Source: Defluviitaleaceae bacterium
GTDB taxonomy: Bacteria; Bacillota; Clostridia; Lachnospirales; WQUN01
NCBI GenBank assembly: GCA_009781755.1
Contig: WQVD01000002.1
Location: 1-64,000, forward strand
Direction of reading: 5' to 3'
DNA length: 64,000 nucleotides
A program made the translations under genes and the position numbers. Shown piece after piece: positions 9,597 through 16,348 of the stretch (the first letter of the stretch is position 1; each line of letters begins with the position of its first letter). Below the pieces are notes generated by a model that was given only the letters and a program-made list of their open reading frames with translations, was not told the origin of the DNA and searched no databases.

Positions 9597-10709
9597 TTAA
9601 ATTTCGGTTACAGTTACGATGCTCAGGCTTGCGATGATACCGGGGGTGTCATCGGGATGGCCAGCGTTGTTGATGTTTACGCTACCGCCAGCAACTGCGG
9701 CGAAGATAGCGTCGTATTGTGCTTGGGTAAAGGTCGAGAAGCGGCTATTGTTCATGGGCAGTGCCACACCGTTGGTGGATGCATCGAACGTGATGATTTG
9801 GCCGCCGCGGAAGTTGCCGTTCATGATATCTACCAGCATTTCATAAATGGTGCCTTCCAAGGATTTCATCGCGGAGGTGATTACGCGGGGAGACAAGTGA
9901 TATTGGTCAACGTCTACGCCGATCATCCATGCGTTGCTGGCTTCGGCTGCAGCGGCTACGCTGTTACCAGCCGCGCCTGCGGCTACGAAGATAACTTCGG
10001 TGCCATCGGCATACCATACGTTGGCAGAAGCGGTGATTTCCGGCGATGCGCCGAAGCCGCCCAAGTAGTGGAAGTTAACATTAACGGTACCGGGTTCCAA
10101 GCCCATGGCTTGCGCTGCATAGTCTGCGCCTTGCAAGAAGCCGTGGCCAAAGCGTACAACTGCGGGTACGGGGTTGCCGCCCATGAAGCCCAATTGGGTA
10201 AAACCTTCACGTACAGCGGCATAACCGGCCAAGAAGCCCGATTGATGCTCGGCATACAGCAAGCCTACCAAGTTGGAAGCAGGTGCGCCGCTGGGGCCAG
10301 AGTCAACCACGATAAAATGCGTGTTGGGGAACATAGCTTGCGCTTCATATGCGGCTTGTGCAAAGTGGAAGCCGGGCAATACAAGCACATCTGCACCATT
10401 TTCAATGGCGTCAAGGAAGATGTCCAAGCGCGCTTCAACGGTAGGTTCGTGGGGTTGCATGAATCTGAAAGAACCGCCGTGTGCAGCTACAAAACGGCGC
10501 GCGCCGTCTGCAGAACCTTGATTAAAGCTGCCATCGTCCAATGTAGAATCGGGCGCGGGGCTGTGAGAAATCAAGAATACGTTCATGTTGTCGTTGTTGC
10601 CGTTGCCATTTCCATTGTCGTCATCATCATTGCCGCCGCATGCTGTAAAGCCTACAATTGCGCCTGCCAATAATGACAGTACCAAAAGCAGTTTCAAAAC
10701 CTTCTTCAT
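9597..10709 (-). CDS. BMP-family substrate-binding lipoprotein
   Basis: A 370-residue extracytoplasmic binding protein. Lipobox TACG at about residues 22-25 follows a signal peptide, then an Asn/Gly/Asp spacer, then the BMP fold: DDGSFNQGSADGARRF near the start, VLPGFHF, and GVDVDQY near residue 263. The family binds purine nucleosides in Bacillus and Treponema. AAAGGAGG lies seven bases upstream of the ATG. It is the first gene of the ABC cluster, followed by a terminator-like hairpin. A hairpin GGGGC-ACA-GCCCC lies between it and thiI; no purine riboswitch was recognised. Confidence 0.92.
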   Translation of the reverse strand: MKKVLKLLLVLSLLAGAIVGFTACGGNDDDDNGNGNGNNDNMNVFLISHSPAPDSTLDDGSFNQGSADGARRFVAAHGGSFRFMQPHEPTVEARLDIFLDAIENGADVLVLPGFHFAQAAYEAQAMFPNTHFIVVDSGPSGAPASNLVGLLYAEHQSGFLAGYAAVREGFTQLGFMGGNPVPAVVRFGHGFLQGADYAAQAMGLEPGTVNVNFHYLGGFGASPEITASANVWYADGTEVIFVAAGAAGNSVAAAAEASNAWMIGVDVDQYHLSPRVITSAMKSLEGTIYEMLVDIMNGNFRGGQIITFDASTNGVALPMNNSRFSTFTQAQYDAIFAAVAGGSVNINNAGHPDDTPGIIASLSIVTVTEI

Positions 10710-10779
10710 GGAATTGCCTCCTTTTGAATAGAGGGGCTGTGCCCCGTAATATGTTCGTAACCAAATTGTAATAGACGGG

Positions 10780-11991
10780 CTATGACCGTGTCAAGGCATG
10801 CTCCGCTGCCGCCAAAATCATCTCGCGCAGCCCTATTTCCATCAAGCGCGATTCCATGCGCTCGATGACTTGGGCATTGGGTTTATTTTCGGGGTGCTTG
10901 GCAACAAACAGCGTGCAACAGTCTTCAAAGGGGCGGATGGAAATATCAAATGTGCCAATACGCCGCGCGATGGCGATGATTTCGTGTTTGTCCATGGTGG
11001 TCAGGGGGCGCAGGACGGGCAGGGGCGTAGCAGAGTTGACGGCGGCCAGGCTTTGCAACGTTTGGCTGGCGACTTGGCCCACTGCGTCGCCGGTGATTAA
11101 GCAGAGTGCTTTCTCCGCGGCAGCCACGTGCGATGCGATGTGCATCATGGCACGCTTGAGGAAAATGGTGAGTTTTTCTGCCGGTACGTGTTCTTGCAAA
11201 TAGAGTTGGATGTCCGTGAAGGGCACGACACGCAGGGGGATAACGCCCGTGTAGGGGGCCAGTGCACCCAGCAAGTCGTTAACCTTGTCCGTCACGCGCT
11301 CGCTCACATACGGCGGCGAGTGAAAGTACAGCGGAATCAACGACACGCCGCGTTTGGCTGCCAAGTACCCTGCCACCGGCGAGTCAATGCCCCCCGAAAG
11401 CAGCAGCACGCCCCGCCCCGCCGAACCATAAGGCAATCCGCCCTCGCCACCCACCGACGTTACATAGAAGTACACATGGTTGCGCACCTCCACATGAAAA
11501 ACCGTATCCGGCGCATGCAAATCCACCCGCGCCCCCGGCATATTATCAAACAAGCATTCCCCAATGTCCGCAGATATCTCCTGCGAGGTTAACGGAAACC
11601 GCTTGTCCGCCCGCTTCGAAGCCACTTTAAACGACCCGCCGCGCAACTTATCCCGAAAGAACTCCAGCGCAATCTGCCGCAGTGCGCCCATCTCCCGCTC
11701 CGTAGTCTTGATGCCCACACAAAAAGCAATGCATCCGAAAATCGTTTGCACCAACGGCAGCACCGCATCCGTGTCCAAGTCGCCGCTCAAGTCCTCAATG
11801 ACAAACCGGCCTTGTTCGCGGAATACACGAATATTGCCCGTATGCAGGCTTTTAATCCGACGCCGTATGTCGTCCATAATTTGCTTCTCGTAGAAGCCGC
11901 GGTTGCCTTGCCGCAGCGCGACCTCGCCATACTTGACGAGGAGGATGCGTTTGGTGGTGGGGGGTGGGGGGGTTGTTTGTGGGTTGGACAT
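10780..11991 (-). CDS. thiI: tRNA 4-thiouridine synthase ThiI
   Basis: ThiI adenylates U8 of tRNA and transfers sulfur from a cysteine desulfurase persulfide; it can also feed thiamine synthesis. The 403 residues hold a ferredoxin-like/THUMP region to about residue 175 and the PP-loop SGGIDSP at about 199-205. There is no C-terminal rhodanese extension, as in the Bacillus type. GGAGG lies six bases before ATG. The dedicated sulfur donor is probably the NifS-like gene just upstream at 12281, as in many Bacillota where the two are adjacent. A repeat cassette of about 220 bp separates the two genes here. Confidence 0.95.
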   Translation of the reverse strand: MSNPQTTPPPPTTKRILLVKYGEVALRQGNRGFYEKQIMDDIRRRIKSLHTGNIRVFREQGRFVIEDLSGDLDTDAVLPLVQTIFGCIAFCVGIKTTEREMGALRQIALEFFRDKLRGGSFKVASKRADKRFPLTSQEISADIGECLFDNMPGARVDLHAPDTVFHVEVRNHVYFYVTSVGGEGGLPYGSAGRGVLLLSGGIDSPVAGYLAAKRGVSLIPLYFHSPPYVSERVTDKVNDLLGALAPYTGVIPLRVVPFTDIQLYLQEHVPAEKLTIFLKRAMMHIASHVAAAEKALCLITGDAVGQVASQTLQSLAAVNSATPLPVLRPLTTMDKHEIIAIARRIGTFDISIRPFEDCCTLFVAKHPENKPNAQVIERMESRLMEIGLREMILAAAEHALTRS

Positions 11992-12039
11992 GTGTGCCTC
12001 CGGATTTTTGTTATTTGGTGGTTGCTAAAAGTAAAAGAT

Positions 12040-12264
12040 AAGACCCTGGGCGCTGCCCAGACCCGCGAGGGGAAGCGTTCCCCTCGACCCGCGCTGTGTT
12101 TCGCGAGGCTCGGATTATTGGCTGGTGCAAATTTTCAGTTGGTTGCAAATTGCAACCAACTGGATTTTTATCCTAGCCATGATTGAAAGGGGGCGACGCC
12201 CAGATCAGGGGTCAAGGGGCGCGAGTGCCCCTTGCGGGGTTTGGGGCGGATGCCCCAAGGTCTT
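12040..12264. repeat. Composite intergenic repeat cassette (first copy)
   Basis: Three parts lie in order: a GC-rich double hairpin in reverse orientation (12040-12093, CCTGGGCGCTGCCCAG and a GAGGGGAAGCGTTCCCCTC stem), a 27-bp palindrome (12136-12162), a short TAGCCATGATTGAAAGG stretch, and a second double hairpin in forward orientation (12207-12264). The same parts occur in the same relative order, inverted, at 58027-58366. It fills the gap between the desulfurase and thiI. No gene is seen in it. Confidence 0.85.
12136..12162. repeat. 27-bp palindromic element, copy 1
   Basis: Arm CAGTTGGTTGCAA, one central A, then the exact reverse complement of the arm. It is identical to the copy inside the ECF ATPase gene at 17211-17237. 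There is no T run beside it, so it is not an ordinary terminator. Confidence 0.9.
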
Positions 12265-12280
12265 AATCTTTTGACTTTAA

Positions 12281-13465
12281 TCATTTGGCAACCAGCCGCC
12301 AGCCGCTTACTTTGCGCAGCTGCGCTACGCACTGCACCAGCGCGTGTTTCGTTTCTTTTACCTCTTCCAGCGTGTTCATGTGCGCGAAGGAGAACCGCAC
12401 AGCACTTTCGGCACGATCTTTGGCGTAGCCCATCAAAGCCAACGATGAGGTGTCACGCTTGTTACGGGATTTGCAAGCGGCTCCCATGGACACGTAGATA
12501 CCGCGTTCGGACAACATGTGAACGAGGACTTCGCCGCGCGTGCCTAGGAAGGATAGGTTCAGTATGTGCGGGGAGGTTTCAAGTAGCGTGGCTTCATGTA
12601 GCGTGGCACCGGGCGGAATGACTTGAGCGGCGTTGATATGCGTGGCAGCGATTTCGTGGCAAATGGCGGCTAGGTTAGTATTTAACAACGCGATGTGGGT
12701 GTGATGTTCATTACAATGCGCATGCAGGAACTGCGCGGCTTGAGCCAGGGATACGGCAGATGCTACATTTTCTGTACCCGCGCGTAGGTTGGCCTCTTGG
12801 CCGCCGCCATGGAAAAGCGGCGCAAGTTTGACGGGCTTGCGTATGGTGATGCAACCGCCTGATGCGTGGATTTTGTGCCCGCTGATGGTATATATATCGG
12901 AAGCGTTATAAACGGACGCGGCTTGGGGATCCTTGCAAAAACCTTGTGCGCCATCGGTGAAGATGACGGTTTGTGGGTTGGCGGATTTGAGTTTTTGCGC
13001 TAGGGCGGGGATGTCGGTACGGTCGCCGGTTTCGTGGTTGATGTGGGATAGGCAGGCCAGCGTGGGCGCGGCGGTGATTTTTTCTGCCCATTCGGTGGCG
13101 GATGCAACGGTTACTGTGGCGTAGCCCATTTGTGCGGCGTGTTGCGCGGGTGCTAACACGGATGGATGCGCCCACGGCTCCACCAAAATAGATGGCATCA
13201 TGCCGCCATGCCGCGTCTTGCTTATGTAAGACAGCGCGAAACCCAACACAGCCATGTTATTCCCCTCCGTGCCACCCGAAGTGAAGAAAACATCGCGCGG
13301 GTCGCAGGACAAAATCGCCGCCAATTGAGCGCGGGCTTGTGTCAGGGTGCGTTCTGCGGCAATGCCCGCCGCATGGGGCGACGACGGGTTGGCGTAGAAG
13401 GGTTGCGCCGCAACGTCGGAAATTTGTAATGGCGGCGTGGTAGCGGCGTGGTCGAGATATATCAT
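12281..13465 (-). CDS. Cysteine desulfurase, NifS/IscS family
   Basis: A PLP enzyme that releases sulfur from cysteine as a persulfide. It is 394 residues long, starts with the family signature YLDHAATTPP, has the PLP lysine in SGHKIHASGG and the catalytic loop Cys in MGAACKSR. GGAG lies eight bases upstream of ATG. It precedes thiI on the same strand, so its main role is probably tRNA thiolation, although Fe-S cluster assembly cannot be excluded. No scaffold or iron-sulfur assembly gene is next to it. Confidence 0.92.
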   Translation of the reverse strand: MIYLDHAATTPPLQISDVAAQPFYANPSSPHAAGIAAERTLTQARAQLAAILSCDPRDVFFTSGGTEGNNMAVLGFALSYISKTRHGGMMPSILVEPWAHPSVLAPAQHAAQMGYATVTVASATEWAEKITAAPTLACLSHINHETGDRTDIPALAQKLKSANPQTVIFTDGAQGFCKDPQAASVYNASDIYTISGHKIHASGGCITIRKPVKLAPLFHGGGQEANLRAGTENVASAVSLAQAAQFLHAHCNEHHTHIALLNTNLAAICHEIAATHINAAQVIPPGATLHEATLLETSPHILNLSFLGTRGEVLVHMLSERGIYVSMGAACKSRNKRDTSSLALMGYAKDRAESAVRFSFAHMNTLEEVKETKHALVQCVAQLRKVSGWRLVAK

Positions 13466-13498
13466 GCAGGTAGCTCCGTTCTTATGAACACATCTTCA

Positions 13499-13657
13499 TT
13501 ATTGCGCCAATTCCTTCATTTGTTTTTTGTCCTTGATGAATTCCCAGCGCAATGTTTCAAAGTTTAAAAGCAGCAACAAACGGGAAGTAATTAATGCGAA
13601 GATACAAAAAAGGTACAAAGAAGCCTTGAATGAAACAAAATGCAGCGCTTTGTATTT
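13499..13657 (-). other. In-frame open continuation beyond the stop of the small ORF
   Basis: Directly after the TAA of the 54-codon ORF (13658-13660) the same reading frame stays open for 52 more codons to a TAA at 13499-13501. It encodes a second hydrophobic stretch (LYLFCIFALITS) and a charged tail. It has no clear start or ribosome site of its own. It may be the second half of a membrane protein broken by a nonsense mutation, or chance open sequence. Confidence 0.35.
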
Positions 13658-13822
13658 TTACGTTCGCCGCTTTTCAGCGTTCTTCTTTAGCTTGGCCAAA
13701 TACAATTGATCAATTAACAACACAATGGTAATCAGATTCCATATATAAGTGCGCAACGCAAATCCATCCGTTCCCCGCGCAAACACACCATAATAAGTAA
13801 ACAAGCCGTATATTACGGCCAT
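13658..13822 (-). CDS. 54-residue membrane protein, translationally coupled
   Basis: ATG 13822 lies inside the last codons of the DUF4405-like gene (stop at 13813-13815), so the two genes overlap by ten bases and are probably coupled. The product is a small protein with one clear membrane helix (IWNLITIVLLIDQLYLA) and a Lys/Arg-rich C-terminus. It is too short to recognise. Because the frame stays open past its stop, it may be the front half of a broken 107-residue protein. Confidence 0.4.
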   Translation of the reverse strand: MAVIYGLFTYYGVFARGTDGFALRTYIWNLITIVLLIDQLYLAKLKKNAEKRRT

Positions 13823-14265
13823 ACTCCGCGATTTTTATTAAAGCCGAGATACGATTTAATTTGCGGGATATGCTGCACCACGTGGATGACGATCAGCACT
13901 AAGCCCACCCGCGCTGTAATACCGTGCAATCTACCCCAACCAAAACCACCTTCAACTCCACCAAAAAACGGTACTAACGCGACAAAACCCGTAGCAATAG
14001 AAATCCCCCAAACGGCTAATAAAAGCATGTTTATAACATATTTTCCGCGCACTGCTTTTTTCAATTTGCCCGCGAAGCATGATTGGGTTGTGGCTTTAAT
14101 CCATTTTCGATGCACAAAAACATGCATGGAAAAAAACAACGTACAGGCGCTGCCCACAATAATATGATAAATGGCACCACTCGTACCATCCCAACGGATG
14201 AACGAAAGGACGACGAAGAGGGTCATGGAAATGTCAATGATGATTTTTGTGCGCTTTGTTTGCAT
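13813..14265 (-). CDS. DUF4405-like four-helix membrane protein
   Basis: A 150-residue protein with four hydrophobic helices. His residues are placed in helix 2 (YHII, SMHVFVH) and helix 4 (LHGITARV, IHVVQHI), the pattern of DUF4405 and cytochrome b-like proteins that may bind haem. I chose ATG 14265 because AGGAG (14273-14277) lies seven bases upstream; a longer in-frame start at 14307 lacks a site. It is downstream of prmA-rsmE on the same strand. The haem role is family inference. Confidence 0.65.
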   Translation of the reverse strand: MQTKRTKIIIDISMTLFVVLSFIRWDGTSGAIYHIIVGSACTLFFSMHVFVHRKWIKATTQSCFAGKLKKAVRGKYVINMLLLAVWGISIATGFVALVPFFGGVEGGFGWGRLHGITARVGLVLIVIHVVQHIPQIKSYLGFNKNRGVWP

Positions 14266-14333
14266 GTTGTAACTCCTATGTGTGAAGTTGCTAACCGGCA
14301 GTTTCAATCGCTGGATTTTGTTTTCCGATTTGG

Positions 14334-15161
14334 TTATTTACTACTTTCCCAAAGCAGTGAAATCTGCGCCAAAAGCGCGGGCGCGGCGGTTTCGGTACGT
14401 AGGACACGCGGCCCCAATGATACGGCGTGTGCACCGACGGACAGCAAGCTATCCACTTCGCCGCGCGAGAAACCTCCTTCGGGACCTATCCAAATACTCA
14501 GCGATGCAGGCAGTGCGGGGTGATTAAGGCAAGACTGCGACGCGGCATACAACGACCGCACCAACCCTACTAATGTAGGCAACGACTCCGCACCCGTTTC
14601 CGAAGGGGATAACGCGGCAATCCACAAATGTTGGGAGGGTTTTGTTCCTACCGCGTTCTCAAACCGCACCGGCATTGTCACTTCGGGCAAGATGCCGCGG
14701 TTGCATTGTGCGGCGGCGGCGTGGGCTATTTTTTGGTAGCGCGGTTGTTTTTTCTCGATATTTTTGGCAAGGGTATGGGCGGTGTATAGGGGGATGATTT
14801 TGGCCGCGCCCAGTTCAACGCTTTTTTGGATGATGGATTCAATTTTGTCGCCTTTGGGGTGGGCTTGGTAGACGGTGATGGGCATGGGTGGTTCAGTGGC
14901 GCAAGGTGTGCTGGCGATAATTTCGAAAGCGCATTCAAAATTACGGGAATCAGTTGGTTGCAAGTTGCCACCAACTGGTCGCAACTTGCGACCGGTTGAT
15001 TCACGCAGAATGGCAGTGTAATCCATACGCGCGCCATCGCACAGGGTTACCTCTGCACCCGGCTTCAAGCGCAGGACGTGCAGTAGATGGTGCGCCGTTT
15101 CGCCACGCAAGGTTACGACATCGCCCATTTTATCCCCCGGAACAAAAAAATACTTAGGCAT
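14334..15161 (-). CDS. rsmE: 16S rRNA m3U1498 methyltransferase RsmE
   Basis: A SPOUT methyltransferase that methylates U1498 of 16S rRNA. It is 275 residues: PUA-like N-terminal domain to about residue 85, then the knotted domain with IWIGPEGGFSRGEVD and LGPRVLRTETA motifs near the C-terminus. The ATG overlaps the prmA stop by eight bases, the usual prmA-rsmE arrangement. Residues 55-71 are encoded by two overlapping copies of the 27-bp palindrome (14951-14998), giving a 16-codon in-frame insertion in a loop of the PUA-like domain. The remainder looks intact, so the enzyme probably works. Confidence 0.93.
   Translation of the reverse strand: MPKYFFVPGDKMGDVVTLRGETAHHLLHVLRLKPGAEVTLCDGARMDYTAILRESTGRKLRPVGGNLQPTDSRNFECAFEIIASTPCATEPPMPITVYQAHPKGDKIESIIQKSVELGAAKIIPLYTAHTLAKNIEKKQPRYQKIAHAAAAQCNRGILPEVTMPVRFENAVGTKPSQHLWIAALSPSETGAESLPTLVGLVRSLYAASQSCLNHPALPASLSIWIGPEGGFSRGEVDSLLSVGAHAVSLGPRVLRTETAAPALLAQISLLWESSK
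14951..14998. repeat. Two overlapping 27-bp palindromic elements inside rsmE
   Basis: The first copy is 14951-14977 (arm CAGTTGGTTGCAA, one mismatch to the other arm) and the second 14972-14998 (arm CAACTGGTCGCAA, one mismatch). They share CAACTG. Together they are 48 bp, a multiple of three, and keep the rsmE frame open. Confidence 0.88.
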
Positions 15162-16167
15162 GAATGCACACCAAGCAATGCCAGCCCTCGCGCTGTTGGT
15201 CGGCGATGAGGGATAACGCGGGCGGCAACGCGGCGTGCACATCGGCAGCGCGGTCGTCAATGATGCCCGAGGCAATAAAAATCCCGCCCGGTTTTAGCAG
15301 GACGGGAACAAGCGGCAACAGCGCAATGACCACATCAGCCACGATATTGGCGACGATTACGTCGTATTTGCGCGCTGCCACGGTATCGCGGACGGATTTA
15401 TCGGTAATAATATTGCCGTGTAGCACTTCCAGTCGGGCGGATTGAATGCCTTGCGCCGATTGCTGTGCGCGGCATTCAATCGTGCCAACGCTATTGAGTG
15501 CGGCGTTTTTATGCGTGGAAGAAATGGCCGACGGATCGATATCGCAAGCGGTCACGTGTGCCGCGCCCAACTGCAAGCCGATGACGGACAAGATACCGCT
15601 ACCGCAACCCGCGTCCAACAGCACATGCCCCTCACGCACATAATTTTGCAACGCCTCCACGCAAAGGTAAGTCGTAGCGTGTTGCCCCGTGCCGAATGCC
15701 GAACCGGGATCCAGTACAAAGGTAATTGGACTTGTTTCGGGCGAGCCGTTAATCGCAGGCTCCGCTTGCGGTGGTACATCCCACGCGGGCACAATCGTAA
15801 CACGCCCCACACGTATGGGCACAAAGTGCTTTTTCCATTCCTCCAGCCAGTCCGCGTCATCCACGAATTCCATTTCCAACCGAGTAGCGAAAGACAAAGA
15901 CGGCAGCGCTTCCTTTATATCTACCAATGTTTGTGCGCCTTGCGCATCGGCGGGCAGGTAGCACACCACGCAAGCAGCGTCATCTGCGGGAATATTTACC
16001 AGCGCGTCGTCCACATAATCCCATGCGGTGGTGTCCTGCGCCAAAAAAACGGCGTACTCCTGTGGATCAATGATTTCCACAGCTGCGATGCCGAAGTCAG
16101 GCAGCCAAGCAGCCAGCGCGTCAATGTGGCTAGATGTAGCGTGAATACGAATTTTTGTCCATTTCAT
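15154..16167 (-). CDS. prmA: Ribosomal protein L11 methyltransferase PrmA
   Basis: PrmA trimethylates ribosomal protein L11 with S-adenosylmethionine. About 337 residues: an N-terminal substrate-binding domain, then a Rossmann methyltransferase core with DPGSAFGTGQHATT, LDAGCGSGILS, and the NIVADVV motif (family NPPY-like NI-A). ATG 16167 is preferred over TTG 16179: GGAG lies six bases before the ATG. It is first in the prmA-rsmE operon and divergent from the ECF module. Confidence 0.94.
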   Translation of the reverse strand: MKWTKIRIHATSSHIDALAAWLPDFGIAAVEIIDPQEYAVFLAQDTTAWDYVDDALVNIPADDAACVVCYLPADAQGAQTLVDIKEALPSLSFATRLEMEFVDDADWLEEWKKHFVPIRVGRVTIVPAWDVPPQAEPAINGSPETSPITFVLDPGSAFGTGQHATTYLCVEALQNYVREGHVLLDAGCGSGILSVIGLQLGAAHVTACDIDPSAISSTHKNAALNSVGTIECRAQQSAQGIQSARLEVLHGNIITDKSVRDTVAARKYDVIVANIVADVVIALLPLVPVLLKPGGIFIASGIIDDRAADVHAALPPALSLIADQQREGWHCLVCIHA

Positions 16168-16348
16168 GGGCGTCTCCAAATTTCAATATTTGATATTGCG
16201 ATTTTGCAATACGACTTGCACTTTCGCAATGTTGAAGATTGCGATGGCGCGATTTTGCGCATTTCGCGATTATATCGCGGGGGTTTGCGCATGACAATCC
16301 TATACGATCACCGTAGCACGACATGCAACGGCATGATATGATGCGCGA
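16168..16348. promoter_or_regulatory. Divergent intergenic region prmA / ecfA with GCGATTTTGC words
   Basis: This 181-bp region lies between divergent genes. It is packed with short GCGATTTTGC, TTTCGCAA, GATTGCGAT and CGCGATTATATCGCG words, the last an almost perfect inverted repeat. It should hold two promoters; I cannot assign them with confidence. Confidence 0.45.

Noticed and set aside
9657-10673. 338-codon plus-strand frame opposite the BMP binding protein
   Set aside because: It is antisense to a clear lipoprotein gene, has no ribosome site and reads as low-complexity shadow sequence.
10710-10779. Purine riboswitch upstream of the nucleoside-type transporter
   Set aside because: The gap is only 70 bases and shows a single GGGGC/GCCCC hairpin, without the three-way junction of that riboswitch.
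12136-12162. 27-bp palindromes as rho-independent terminators
   Set aside because: No T run follows in either direction, and copies occur inside open reading frames.
13527-13709. 60-codon plus-strand frame
   Set aside because: No ribosome site, and the opposite strand has a better supported coupled membrane ORF.
15442-16341. 299-codon plus-strand frame across prmA
   Set aside because: Antisense to prmA, no ribosome site, composition of a shadow frame.
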